From the NCBI RefSeq assembly GCF_002868735.1, contig NZ_CP025612.1, forward strand, positions 558,001 to 622,000: a DNA stretch of 64,000 bases, written 5' to 3'. Under the pieces are notes generated by a model. That model was given only the letters and a program-made list of their open reading frames with translations. It made no database searches and was not told the origin of the DNA. Positions 46,364 to 55,345 of the stretch are shown one piece after another. The stretch comes from Niveispirillum cyanobacteriorum (lineage in GTDB: Bacteria > Pseudomonadota > Alphaproteobacteria > Azospirillales > Azospirillaceae). Position numbers and translations under genes: made by a program. The first letter of the stretch is position 1. Each line of letters begins with the position of its first letter.

Positions 46364-47662
46364 TCAGCAAAGGCAGGCGGCAACCGCCAGCACCGTCGCG
46401 GCGTCCCGACCCATGACCTGCATAGACAACGGAAGTCCATCCGGTGCTATGCCGAACGGCACTGCTACAGCGGGACAGCCGATGAAGTCGGCCAGGGCCG
46501 TGAAATCCGCCTGATTGGCCGGCACGGGCGTTTCGAACTGGAAAGCGGTCTGCGGCGCAGTCGGCAGCAGCACGGCTTCCACCTGCTCCAGCCAGGCCGT
46601 GCCGGCGGTGCGGATCGCATCAAGCCCCTGATAGGCGGCGGCCACCCTGGTCGCCGGCTGCCGCCCACCCCAGCGCAGCAGGCCTAGGAAGTCGGGTGAG
46701 AAACCATCCTCGCCCTGCGCCAGCCTCTCCGCATGGGCATTCAGCCCCTCCACCTCCGATACTAGCAGGCCCAGGCGGCGTGCTTGACCGGGCTGATAAG
46801 TCGGTAAATCGGACGCCACGCGCTGCATGCCGTTCAGCAGCAGAAGTGTCGCCGCCTCGTCCCGCGCCTTCCAGATAAAATCCGGCGTTTCCACCCGCGT
46901 GCGCCAGTCGGGAACGGCAAGCCGCAGACCGGCGACATCCACGGGCGTGATCGCCCGGCGGTCGCCGGCATGAGCGGCCAGCAGGGCGCAGTCGGTCAGC
47001 GACCGTGCATGCACGCCGACATGGTCCAGCGTAGTGGAAAGCGGGATGACACCGTCCAGGCTGATCGCATTGCGGGCCGGCTTGTACCCGACGATACCGC
47101 AATAGGCGCTGGGGATGCGCACCGATCCCATCGTGTCGGACCCAAGCGCACCCGCTGCCAGTCCGCCCGCCACTGACGCCGCTGACCCGCCGCTGGACCC
47201 GCCGGCCGTGTAGCCGTCGCGCAATGGGTTCTGTGTACGCCCGAACCAGACATTGTCGGTTGTCGCGCCCAGGGCACCTTCATGCATGTTGACGGTGCCC
47301 AGGATGACGGCCCCGGCCGCGCGCAGACGCGCCACACATTCCGCATCCTGTTGGGCCACGCGGTCGCGGTAGGCGCCGATGCCGGCATGCCAGAAAGCAC
47401 CCTTCACCGCGATATTCGCCTTCACGGCGATAGGGGTGCCGTCAATTTCCGACAGCGGTTTACCATCCCGCCAGCGCCGGGCAGATGCTGAAGCCGCCGT
47501 CAGGGCATCGTCGGCAAGCACCTGATTATAGGCGCGGATGTGCCGGTCCAGGACCGTGATCCGGTCGAGATAGCAGCGCGTGACAGACACGGCATCGGCT
47601 TCGCCCCGGCGGTACAGCTCGGGCAGACCGGTAATACCGGCGGAAAGGATTGCGTTGATCAT
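46364..47662 (-). CDS. Amidase signature family hydrolase
   Basis: A 432-residue cytosolic amidase splitting a carboxamide into acid and ammonia or amine. The Ser-cisSer-Lys machinery is visible: Lys81 in TPIAVKANI, the cis-Ser in GGSSGGSA (156-157) and the nucleophile Ser180 in GSDTMGSVRIPS. The usual motif is DTGGS; here Met replaces the first Gly. The length is slightly short for the family but the core is complete. Its ATG overlaps the stop of the PaaK-like ligase (ATGA). Within the operon it may release nitrogen from the substrate before or after CoA activation. Confidence 0.88.
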   Translation of the reverse strand: MINAILSAGITGLPELYRRGEADAVSVTRCYLDRITVLDRHIRAYNQVLADDALTAASASARRWRDGKPLSEIDGTPIAVKANIAVKGAFWHAGIGAYRDRVAQQDAECVARLRAAGAVILGTVNMHEGALGATTDNVWFGRTQNPLRDGYTAGGSSGGSAASVAGGLAAGALGSDTMGSVRIPSAYCGIVGYKPARNAISLDGVIPLSTTLDHVGVHARSLTDCALLAAHAGDRRAITPVDVAGLRLAVPDWRTRVETPDFIWKARDEAATLLLLNGMQRVASDLPTYQPGQARRLGLLVSEVEGLNAHAERLAQGEDGFSPDFLGLLRWGGRQPATRVAAAYQGLDAIRTAGTAWLEQVEAVLLPTAPQTAFQFETPVPANQADFTALADFIGCPAVAVPFGIAPDGLPLSMQVMGRDAATVLAVAACLC

Positions 47663-49062
47663 TTGTACCGCTCATCAATCAGGCGGATGGGCTTCTGCCG
47701 CACGTCGATCTGGGTCAGGCCGGCGGTGGCGCGGTGATCAACCAGTTGGACCCCCACCTCGATGCCAATCTTCTGTTTCAGGATGGCGCGGCTACGTTCG
47801 GCCACGTCTTGGCGGTCATTGCCTGCCGCGTTCGTCTCGGCAATGACAATGAACTCATCCCGCCCGGCGGCATCGCGTACTGCCTTACAGATATACTCTC
47901 CGGTGATGCCGGCCACGCCGTTGAGCATTGGGCCGATGGCCTGCGGGAAGATATTGATGCCGCGGATCTTCACCATATTGTCCGACCGGCCCAGGAACCC
48001 CTCAATCCGCTTGAAACCGACACCGATGTTGGAGGCACCGGTACGCACCTGCGTCACGTCATGGGTGTTGAAGCGGATGATGGGGTGGATATCGTCCTTG
48101 TAGATGCAGGTGACGACCATGTCGCCCAACGCACCGTCGGGAACCGGCGCGCCCGTATCGATGTCGCAGACCTCCAGAACCTGCGCATCCTCCATGACGT
48201 AAAGACCGTCACGGTCCGGCCCTTCGCCAGCGATACAGCCCGTGTCGCCCACGCCATACCAGTCGAAGCATTCCGCCCCGCCCCAGGCCGCCGACAGGCC
48301 CGCCTTGTCCTCCTTGCCCAGATGGCCTGAGATCATGCGGATATTCAGGTCGCGAACCGGGTCGATCCCGTTCTCCCGCGCCACCTCGGCCAGTTTCTTG
48401 ATGTAGTCGGAGAAGCCGACGATCACGGTCGCTCCGAACTCCTTCATCAACTGTACCTGCTGCGCCGACCGTGTTTCCACGCCCGTGCCCGCCGACATGA
48501 AGATGGAGGAGGTCCAGTGCAGCACGCTTTCGCGCACATAATGGCCGCCATTGATCATGCCATGGCCATAGACGGAATGGACCACATCGTCGGGCCGCAT
48601 GCCCTGGAACCGGTAAAGCCGGCCCAGCAGTAGATTCTGTGCCTCGCGCCCCTTGGCGCCGAACAGCAGGACCTGGGGCTTGCCGGTGGTGCCGCTGGTC
48701 GTGTGGAACACGACGGGCGGGCGTTCCCCGGCGGGATAGCTGGAAAAGCCGGAGAAATCACCAAAGGGCGGGGCGATTTCCAGGCTGGCCATGATGTCCG
48801 ACTTATCGAACATGGGCAGGCGCGGTAGGTCCGCGATGGAACGGATGTCGCCCTTTTCAATCCCGGCCTTGCCCCACAGGCGCTGATAGAAGGGGGTGGC
48901 CCAGGCGCGGGCGACACAGCGCATGAACAGCCGGTTCTGATGCGCCGTCAGCTCGTCCCGGCTGGTCTGCGTGGCGAAGCGGACAAAATCGTCACCGATG
49001 GGATGGTCCTTCTGCAAGGTATCCCAGTCCACGGCGTTGAAATAGGTCTTGTGCCCGTCCAT
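47659..49062 (-). CDS. PaaK-like (phenylacetate-CoA ligase family) AMP-dependent acyl-CoA ligase
   Basis: A 467-residue adenylate-forming enzyme that probably activates an aromatic or heterocyclic carboxylate to its CoA thioester. The phosphate loop is TTSGTTGKPQ (121-130). The core motifs YGVGDTG and RFNTHDV and the hinge GRSDNMVKIRGINIFPQAI are present, as in PaaK. It has the normal length and no signal peptide. It is preceded by two MmgE/PrpD genes and followed by an overlapping amidase gene. The substrate is not readable from sequence alone. Confidence 0.88.
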   Translation of the reverse strand: MDGHKTYFNAVDWDTLQKDHPIGDDFVRFATQTSRDELTAHQNRLFMRCVARAWATPFYQRLWGKAGIEKGDIRSIADLPRLPMFDKSDIMASLEIAPPFGDFSGFSSYPAGERPPVVFHTTSGTTGKPQVLLFGAKGREAQNLLLGRLYRFQGMRPDDVVHSVYGHGMINGGHYVRESVLHWTSSIFMSAGTGVETRSAQQVQLMKEFGATVIVGFSDYIKKLAEVARENGIDPVRDLNIRMISGHLGKEDKAGLSAAWGGAECFDWYGVGDTGCIAGEGPDRDGLYVMEDAQVLEVCDIDTGAPVPDGALGDMVVTCIYKDDIHPIIRFNTHDVTQVRTGASNIGVGFKRIEGFLGRSDNMVKIRGINIFPQAIGPMLNGVAGITGEYICKAVRDAAGRDEFIVIAETNAAGNDRQDVAERSRAILKQKIGIEVGVQLVDHRATAGLTQIDVRQKPIRLIDERYK

Positions 49063-49083
49063 GGCAAAATTGCTCCCTTGATA

Positions 49084-50454
49084 TCAGTCCGACAGGCCGG
49101 CGGCGCGGCGTAGCAGACGGGCCATGTCGGCCTGGTCCTGAAGATTGTCGATGGCCTGGATCAACGGGTCGGCCAGATCGGCGGCACCGGCGAAATCCAG
49201 ACAGGCGCGGAACTTCCGCAGATGCTGCTCCCGGCTGAGCGGGGTCATGGGGCTGCCCAGCTGGCTGTCGATGTGGGCCCGTACGACGCGCCCATCGGTC
49301 AGAACCGCCTCCGCAATGCCGGGGGTGAAGGCGGCGGGGTCGGGATTGTCGTCCGCCACCACCTTGATACGGCAGCCCAGCGCGTGCAGTGCCGGGTCCG
49401 ACAGGCGGCTTTCGGCAAAATCCGACAAGCCGACGGTGCCGCGCGTCAGCACCACCGCGCCTAGCCAGGCAAAGCACAGCCGCGCATAATTGGCGGTTAG
49501 TGCCGCCGGATATGCGGGCAGGGGACGGCCCACCAGCCGCTGGATCAGCGGCGGCGCGGTATAGGTCAGGCTTTCCAGATTGGCCGCATTAACCCCATGA
49601 TCGCGCATCAGCGTCTGCAGGGCCACGATCCCCCCATGTGCGGCACGGCCCGTCGGAAAGGGCTTGTGGCTGACCTCTGCGATACGCCAGTCCTTGCCCA
49701 GCCGATTCAGCAGCGGCGGCAGGTCGGTTGCCGTCTCGAACATCGCCAGATAGCCGAAGGGGCCATCAATGCTGCCCGCCGTGCCGGGTATGCCGGCCAT
49801 CGCCAGATCCAGCGCCATCAGGCTGGCCTGAGCGGCATGCGCCACCTGGATCGGCAGGCCGGGCTTGCCCTCCACATGCGCCTGCATGGTGCCTGACGCA
49901 AAGGCCAGGGCATGACCAAAGGCGTCGCATGTTGTATCGACATCCAGCCGCCGCAGCCGGGCCATCGCCGCCACACAACCGAAAATCCCCGCCGTGGCTG
50001 GGCGGAAGAATTTCAGCGGTGTCTTAGCGGCAAGGCCCAGTGTAACGGCGATATCAACACCGGCGGCCAGGGCTGCACCGAACGCCGCACCCGTCACGGG
50101 CAGGGGCTGGCGGGCCGTATCGGCCATCATGGCGGCCAGGATGGTGGCCAGCGGATGCAACACCGCCACTTCATGCACGCAGTCAAATTCCTGGGCATGG
50201 ATCTGAAAGGCATTGATGAAGGCCGCTTGTGGCGGGCTCAATCGATAACCGCGTCCCAAAACGGGGGCTGGGCCATCCCCGCCCCATGCCTGCGCCACGG
50301 CACCGATCTCTGGCGCAAATGGTGCCCTGGCCCCCGCGATACCCACCCCCAGCGTGTCCAAAAGGAAGGTGCGAACCGCGTCGCGTGCCGGTTCGGGCAA
50401 GGTGACCCATTCCACCGACAAGGCGTGGCGGGCCATGATTTGCGATGCGGTCAT
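49084..50454 (-). CDS. MmgE/PrpD family protein (second of a pair)
   Basis: A 456-residue member of the MmgE/PrpD fold, whose known members are 2-methylcitrate dehydratase, cis-aconitate decarboxylase and iminodisuccinate epimerase. The start at 50,454 (MTASQIMARH) overlaps the stop of the upstream paralogue by ATGA. Family landmarks include LDTLGVGIAGA, the helical FDCVHEVAVLHP segment and KPFPTGRAAHGGI. It differs in length and sequence from its neighbour, so this is an old paralogue pair or a two-subunit enzyme. The reaction, probably dehydration, epimerisation or decarboxylation of a polycarboxylate, is not assignable. Confidence 0.83.
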   Translation of the reverse strand: MTASQIMARHALSVEWVTLPEPARDAVRTFLLDTLGVGIAGARAPFAPEIGAVAQAWGGDGPAPVLGRGYRLSPPQAAFINAFQIHAQEFDCVHEVAVLHPLATILAAMMADTARQPLPVTGAAFGAALAAGVDIAVTLGLAAKTPLKFFRPATAGIFGCVAAMARLRRLDVDTTCDAFGHALAFASGTMQAHVEGKPGLPIQVAHAAQASLMALDLAMAGIPGTAGSIDGPFGYLAMFETATDLPPLLNRLGKDWRIAEVSHKPFPTGRAAHGGIVALQTLMRDHGVNAANLESLTYTAPPLIQRLVGRPLPAYPAALTANYARLCFAWLGAVVLTRGTVGLSDFAESRLSDPALHALGCRIKVVADDNPDPAAFTPGIAEAVLTDGRVVRAHIDSQLGSPMTPLSREQHLRKFRACLDFAGAADLADPLIQAIDNLQDQADMARLLRRAAGLSD

Positions 50455-51821
50455 GCGGCTTCTCCCGTCAAACGCGACGGCCAATGCGTGGGCAGGGGGC
50501 GGCCGTCCGCCAGTTCCAGGCATTCGGTGACCAGCGTGCCAATTGTCGCCGCCTCCATCCCCGCGGCCTGCATCAGGCTGCGCGCCTTGTCGATGGTACG
50601 GTCGATGGAGAGCGGGTTTTCCGGGTCGCCCAGGGCGTCCGGCTGTTCATGCACCAGCAGGTCGCCATTGCTGAGGTTGACGACCACCCGTGCCCCGAAT
50701 TGATTGGGATAGGCCCCGGCATAGGGTTCGCCCACCGTCACCTTCACCCGCGACCGTAGTTCGGTCACGGTGGGGTCGGCAATCATCGGCTGGTCGAAGG
50801 CCGAAAGCGGCGGGGGACCGTGCAGCAGGCTGACAGCCACCACATGCTGGAGCGAGAATTTTGCCTCAATCACAGTGCGCGGTGCGGGCCGGTCGCAAAA
50901 GCGTACGGCATCGCCATAGGTTTGAATGGCGATCCCCCGCACCTCCCGAAGGTCCAGCCCTTCGCGTCCTGTTTTGGACAGCAGGGCCAGGGCCGCATCG
51001 ATCACCGGATGGACGTGGCGGCAGGCGGGCCAAGGCTTCAGACTGACATCGGTGATGCACCATCCCGCCGGACTGATACCGGCGAGAAGGTCGGCGGGCG
51101 TGGCACCGGGGGCCGTGGCCGCGAACATTCCCTCCTTGCCCTCCAGGATCTGTGCCGGTCCCCGCAGGCCTGCGGCGGCCATGCGCGCGGCCAGCAGCCC
51201 GTCACCGGCGGCCTGGGCATTGTGCACCTGCTTGGCGCTGGACCGGGGGTCGTTGCGTGTCTCCCACAGGCCGCCCGTGCGTGTGATGGCCAGCGCCATG
51301 GCCTGGGCCATGCCGTCGCGGTCAAGGCCCAGCAGGCTGGCGCAGGCTGCCGCCGCCCCGACCGTTCCGGCACTGGCTGTGGTATGCCAGACGCGGTAAT
51401 GACCGTCGCCGAGCGCGCGGCCCAGGCGGATCACCGCCTCATACCCGCGCACAATGGCATCCAGAAGGGCATCGGCACCGGCGTTCGTCGCCTGGGCCAG
51501 TGCCAGGGCGGCGGGGATGACGATAGGGCCGGGATGCACCCTTGCCCGCTTATCCACGTCATCCATTTCATAGATATTGCCCAGCGCGCCGTTATAGCGC
51601 GCAGCCGCTTCCGCGCTCGCACCATGCGCGCGACCGATCACGGTACAGGGACCGCCTGCACCGTCCAGGAAGACAGCGGCAAGCGTGTCGGCAACTGGTG
51701 TTGCCGCCCCGATCACGGCACATCCCCCCCAATCCAGCAGATGAACAGCGGCCCGCCGCCGCATAGCGGTGGGGACCGGTCGTGAAAGATGGTCGGCGAA
51801 CTGGGCGATCAGCATCATCAT
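50451..51821 (-). CDS. MmgE/PrpD family protein (first of a pair)
   Basis: A 456-residue MmgE/PrpD-type protein. Three ATGs in a row (51,821, 51,818, 51,815) are candidate starts. The longer open frame to 52,067 runs through the promoter region and is rejected. Motifs include LLDWGGCAVIGA, the metal- or substrate-site-like NIYEMDDVDKRARVHPGPIVIPAALA and SLKPWPACRHVHPVIDAALAL. It heads the minus-strand operon and is coupled to the second MmgE/PrpD gene. A 14-bp palindrome lies 8 bp upstream of its start, so repression at the translation/transcription start is likely. Confidence 0.83.
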   Translation of the reverse strand: MMMLIAQFADHLSRPVPTAMRRRAAVHLLDWGGCAVIGAATPVADTLAAVFLDGAGGPCTVIGRAHGASAEAAARYNGALGNIYEMDDVDKRARVHPGPIVIPAALALAQATNAGADALLDAIVRGYEAVIRLGRALGDGHYRVWHTTASAGTVGAAAACASLLGLDRDGMAQAMALAITRTGGLWETRNDPRSSAKQVHNAQAAGDGLLAARMAAAGLRGPAQILEGKEGMFAATAPGATPADLLAGISPAGWCITDVSLKPWPACRHVHPVIDAALALLSKTGREGLDLREVRGIAIQTYGDAVRFCDRPAPRTVIEAKFSLQHVVAVSLLHGPPPLSAFDQPMIADPTVTELRSRVKVTVGEPYAGAYPNQFGARVVVNLSNGDLLVHEQPDALGDPENPLSIDRTIDKARSLMQAAGMEAATIGTLVTECLELADGRPLPTHWPSRLTGEAA

Positions 51822-51828
51822 GACCCTA

Positions 51829-51842
51829 TTTGTCCGGACAAA
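51829..51842. promoter_or_regulatory. Candidate GntR operator TTTGTCCGGACAAA
   Basis: A perfect 14-bp palindrome with the GT…AC core typical of GntR-family operators. It is 8 bp upstream of the first MmgE/PrpD start codon and about 165 bp upstream of the divergent GntR/UTRA gene. The likely binder is that adjacent regulator. Position and symmetry support this; binding is not shown. Confidence 0.6.
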
Positions 51843-52005
51843 ACTCCGTATCATGCTTGCAGGCATCAAACAGCCATGCGATGGCGGGACGGGACGGTTT
51901 TCATGCCGCCCGTCCGACAGGTGGAGATGCAGAGTCCCGGTCACAGTTGACGAAGCGGCCTTGCGAGGGGTTTCATCCCCCGTCCGCAGATAAGGAAAGC
52001 GCAGC

Positions 52006-52716
52006 GTGGCCGTTCCCCGATACCAGCAGATCGCCCAGATGTTGCGTGCCGCCATCACCAGCGGCACCTATAATGTCGGCGACCTTCTGCCGACGGAGCA
52101 GGAGCTTTGTGCAACCCATGGCATTTCCCGCCACACGGCCCGCGATGCGCTACGCCTGTTGACCGATGCCGGTCTGGTGACCCGCAAGCGCCGGGCGGGC
52201 ACCGTGGTGGCGGCCAGTGCGGAGCCGGCCCTGTTCGTGCAGCCGCTGGGGGGATTTCAGGATCTGCTGCAATATGCTCGCACCGCCCGGTTGACCATCC
52301 TGGCCTATGTCCCCGCTCCCGCCGACGGCATGGCCCGCGATCTTGGCCTGCTGCCGGGTGACTGGCGGGAACTGCGCGGCCTGCGCCGCGACGGGGCGAA
52401 GGTGGTGGGCCTGACCCGCATTCTGATCCGCACTGATTGCGCGCCCTTACAGGCGGAGATTGAGGATACGCCAACCGTTGCCAACGCCATCGAGGCCCGG
52501 TTCGGCCTGACACCCAGCCGCATCGACCAGCAGATCAGCGCCATGGTGCTGGACAGCCGCAACGCGGCCCTGCTGGGCTGTGAACCGGGCACGGCGGCCC
52601 TACGCACCTGCCGCACCTATCACGATGCCAAGGGCGTGCTGTTCCTGGCCAGCGAGAGCATCCATCCCGCCGACCGCTTCGTCTATTCGATGAGCTTCAA
52701 TCGGGAGCGGGAGTGA
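52006..52716 (+). CDS. GntR family (HutC/UTRA type) transcriptional regulator
   Basis: A 236-residue regulator starting at a GTG with TAAGGAA upstream. The N-terminal GntR winged helix (about 5-65, LPTEQELCATHGISRHTARDALRLLTDAGLV) is followed by a UTRA effector domain (about 85-230, ending SESIHPADRFVYSMSF). It is divergent from the MmgE/PrpD-ligase-amidase operon across a palindromic site. It is likely that operon's repressor, released by a pathway metabolite. It is convergent with the crotonase gene. Confidence 0.92.
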   Translation: MAVPRYQQIAQMLRAAITSGTYNVGDLLPTEQELCATHGISRHTARDALRLLTDAGLVTRKRRAGTVVAASAEPALFVQPLGGFQDLLQYARTARLTILAYVPAPADGMARDLGLLPGDWRELRGLRRDGAKVVGLTRILIRTDCAPLQAEIEDTPTVANAIEARFGLTPSRIDQQISAMVLDSRNAALLGCEPGTAALRTCRTYHDAKGVLFLASESIHPADRFVYSMSFNRERE

Positions 52717-52722
52717 AGCGTT

Positions 52723-53505
52723 TTACCCAAAGGTGAAGTTCGGCTTGCGCTTCTCCCGGAAGGCGTTGCGGCCTTCGATGAAATCCTCGCCCTCGATGGC
52801 GTCCAGGAACTCCGCTACTGTTTCTGCGTTGTCGGTCAGTTGCCCGCCCAGCACGCGGTTGATCATGCGCTTGGTGGCACGCGCCGTGTACTGGCTGGCC
52901 GCCGTGATCTGCCCGGCATAATCTAGCACTGCGGCTTCCAGCGCATCGACCGCCGTCACCCGGTTGACCAGGCCCACGGCAAGCGCCTCGTCGGCACCCA
53001 GCAGGCGCCCCGTGAACAACAGGTCCTTGGCGTGGCTTGGTCCCACCGCCTGCACCAGCCGCTTGGTGTCGCCCAGCGGATAGACCAGCCCCAGCTTGCC
53101 CGGCGTGATGCCCATGCGGGCGTCGGACGCCGCAAAGCGCAGGTCGCAGGCCAGCGCCAGACCCAGCCCGCCACCCACGCAGGCCCCCTGGATCATGGCG
53201 ATGGTCGGCTTCACGAAATCGGCCAGCCCATCCATGGCCCCCGCAATGTCGCCGGCATAGGCGGCGGTGCTTTCCCGCGTCTCATAGGCGGCTTCGAATT
53301 CGGAAATGTCGGCCCCGGCGGCGAAGGTTCCCTCCGCCCCCTGCACAACCAGCACGCGGATGGCGGGGTCCGCCGCCGCCTCATCCAGGCGCACACGCAC
53401 CAGCCGCCACATTTCCTGCGACAGGGCATTACGCTTGGCAGGATGGTTCAGTATCAGCCGGCCGATACCATCGGCGTCGCGGCGCAGGATAACCTTGTCG
53501 GACAT
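52723..53505 (-). CDS. Crotonase (enoyl-CoA hydratase/isomerase) family protein lacking both catalytic Glu residues
   Basis: A 260-residue crotonase-fold protein. The oxyanion-hole segments FAAGADISEF and GACVGGGLGLALACDLRFA are present. The two positions carrying the hydratase glutamates are Gly here: GGGLGLA where GGGxELA is usual, and ITPGKLG where xxPExxLG is usual. It is therefore unlikely to be a classical enoyl-CoA hydratase. Other crotonase chemistries (isomerase, hydrolase, decarboxylase, C-C bond hydrolase) are possible. It is the last gene of the cysteine hydrolase-deacetylase-GntR operon, 21 bp after the regulator. A CoA or beta-diketone substrate from that pathway is inferred. 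Confidence 0.85.
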   Translation of the reverse strand: MSDKVILRRDADGIGRLILNHPAKRNALSQEMWRLVRVRLDEAAADPAIRVLVVQGAEGTFAAGADISEFEAAYETRESTAAYAGDIAGAMDGLADFVKPTIAMIQGACVGGGLGLALACDLRFAASDARMGITPGKLGLVYPLGDTKRLVQAVGPSHAKDLLFTGRLLGADEALAVGLVNRVTAVDALEAAVLDYAGQITAASQYTARATKRMINRVLGGQLTDNAETVAEFLDAIEGEDFIEGRNAFREKRKPNFTFG

Positions 53506-53526
53506 GTCACACCTTGTCTCTATCTC

Positions 53527-54342
53527 TCACCCGTCCGCGCGCCAACTTCCGGCGGATTTGCGGGTGGAACGCATATGGTATTTGAAGCGGTCAGGCCGGT
53601 AATGGGCGTGGATCAGCTGCACCGCGCGCCCATCCTTGTCTCGCATCACCCGTTCCACCCGCAGCAAGGGCGATCCGGAGGCCAGGTCCAGGGCGGCGGC
53701 CATCTGCGGTTCGGCGGCGACCGCCGTGATCCATTGCTCTGCCTCATGCGGGGTGGCACCGACCCGTTCCAGCAGGACCAGGGTGGGGATGCTTTCCATC
53801 TCCTCCCGGCTGATGCGGGCGGCGATGTCGGCGGGCATGTACTGGATCAGATAACTGAACGGCTCACCTGACAGTTTGCGCAGGCGCACGGCCCGCTGCA
53901 CCGGGGTGCCGGTTTCGATGTCCAGCAAGACCGCCACGGCGGGCGGGGCCGGCATATCGGCCAGTTCCAGCACCTGCACCTGCGTCTCCAGCCCCATTGT
54001 TTTCAGGCTGTCGATCAGATTGTCGAAACTGCCATGGACCTGGGGCAGGGCGGCGGATGCGGTGACCAATGTGCCGCGTCCACGATGTCGGCTGACCAGA
54101 TCATGGGCCGCCAGTTCGTTCAGCGCGCGTTTCACGGTGATGCGCGACACGTCGAACAGCCGGGAAAGTTCCTGTTCGCCGGGGATCACCGAATGGGCCG
54201 GGAATTCGCCCGTGCGGATTTTCTCCCGCAGCACCAGATAGATCTGGTGATAAAGCGGGACCGGTGCGCTGGGGTCCAGTTGATCCGGGCTCAATCCCGC
54301 CGGGGTCAATTCTTGGTCCATGAAGGGGCGTCCAGGGGGCAT
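53527..54342 (-). CDS. GntR family (UTRA) transcriptional regulator
   Basis: A regulator of about 271 residues. The start is uncertain (54,342 MPPGRPF or 54,321 MDQELTP), with no strong ribosome site at either. The winged helix lies at about 35-95 (VPLYHQIYLVLREKIRTG … LSRLFDVSRITVKRALNELAAHDLV). The UTRA domain follows to the end. It is embedded inside the minus-strand operon between the second deacetylase and the crotonase gene, which suggests autoregulation. The likely operator is the ATGATA-N6-TATCAT site in the divergent promoter at 57,236. Confidence 0.88.
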   Translation of the reverse strand: MPPGRPFMDQELTPAGLSPDQLDPSAPVPLYHQIYLVLREKIRTGEFPAHSVIPGEQELSRLFDVSRITVKRALNELAAHDLVSRHRGRGTLVTASAALPQVHGSFDNLIDSLKTMGLETQVQVLELADMPAPPAVAVLLDIETGTPVQRAVRLRKLSGEPFSYLIQYMPADIAARISREEMESIPTLVLLERVGATPHEAEQWITAVAAEPQMAAALDLASGSPLLRVERVMRDKDGRAVQLIHAHYRPDRFKYHMRSTRKSAGSWRADG

Positions 54343-54421
54343 GGAAAGGGAATGCTCCCGACTTATCCGCATCTTATGCCTGCCGCACAAGGATGGCGTT
54401 GCGGTCGGGAGCATCCTTGTC

Positions 54422-55345
54422 TCATGCGGGCAAAGCGCGTGTCAGGTCGCGGGGCGTCACCCCGGCGGCCCTGGCCCGGTCCAGCACACCCTTCAGACTG
54501 TCGCCCAGTGCCTTGACGCGATAGGGCAGGCCGCTGACATAGGGGCGCACGGTCAGCGTGAGAAGGCGCAGGCTATTGAACCGGCCCGCCTCATCCAGAA
54601 GCCAATCGGCGGCGTCCGCCACCTGCGCGGCCCATTCATGCTCAGGCCGTGTGTAGTTGATCAGGATCTGCCAGTCGTCCAACTCATTGGATAGGGGCAG
54701 GGCCGCCAGATCGCCCGCCTCCGTCCGGAACCGGGTGGGCAGATCGTCATGCGCCCAATCCGCGAACCAATTGATGCCGTTGGCCGCCAGCCGGGCCGGC
54801 GTTGCGAAGCCCTCGGCCCGTGCCGGGCTCAACCACCCGTCGGGGCGATACCCGCAAGCCGTCTGGATCGTGTCCAGGGTACGGGTGATGTAGCCATCCT
54901 CCACCTCTGCGGACAGGCCGGAATGATGCAGGCTGTCCGTATCCCAGCCATGGGCACAGATATCGTGCCCATCCGACAGGACATCCCGCACCAGCTCCGG
55001 ATAGCGGTCGGCCACCGCCCCCTGTACGGCGAACGTGGCGCGCAGGCCCAGCTTTCCGAACAGTTTCAGCAGACGATATGCACCGACGCGGTTGCCATAG
55101 TCACGGGTGGTGTAATGGCGCAGGTCGGGATAGGGCGTCTGCATGGCGCCCGGCGCCTTGAACGGCTGTCCCGACGGGTTCAGCGGGAAGAATTCCAGCG
55201 GTACAACCACCCACAGGCCCAGCGAAGACCCACCCGGCAGGGTGATGGGCGCGCGGTCGATGATGGGGGATGCCGGATAATGGTCATGGTCCGGACCGGC
55301 ATGACGCTTGGCATAGGTGAAATAGCTGTCGGGCAGGATGCTCAT
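54422..55345 (-). CDS. Polysaccharide deacetylase-fold hydrolase (PuuE-like), first of the downstream pair
   Basis: A 307-residue NodB-fold protein starting at the ATG at 55,345, which overlaps the preceding stop (TGATG). The usual TFDDG metal motif is replaced by WVVVPLEFFPLN (a Glu). The second metal motif reads DICAHGWDTDSLH and a conserved YTTRDYGNRVGAYRLLKLF block is present. These are traits of the PuuE/allantoinase-like and cyclic-imide-hydrolase branch, not of peptidoglycan or chitin deacetylases. No signal peptide is present, so it is cytosolic. It is coupled to a paralogue of similar length, and the two may form a heteromer or act on sequential or alternate substrates. Confidence 0.82.
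   Translation of the reverse strand: MSILPDSYFTYAKRHAGPDHDHYPASPIIDRAPITLPGGSSLGLWVVVPLEFFPLNPSGQPFKAPGAMQTPYPDLRHYTTRDYGNRVGAYRLLKLFGKLGLRATFAVQGAVADRYPELVRDVLSDGHDICAHGWDTDSLHHSGLSAEVEDGYITRTLDTIQTACGYRPDGWLSPARAEGFATPARLAANGINWFADWAHDDLPTRFRTEAGDLAALPLSNELDDWQILINYTRPEHEWAAQVADAADWLLDEAGRFNSLRLLTLTVRPYVSGLPYRVKALGDSLKGVLDRARAAGVTPRDLTRALPA

Noticed and set aside
43643-46687. A 1,014-codon plus-strand frame
   Set aside because: It is antisense to the receptor at 43,655-46,138 and has no recognisable domain.
54388-54419. Inverted repeat CAAGGATG…CATCCTTG between the deacetylase and GntR genes
   Set aside because: The spacer is 16 bases with no T-run and the site is inside an apparent operon. 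It is too weak to call a terminator or operator.
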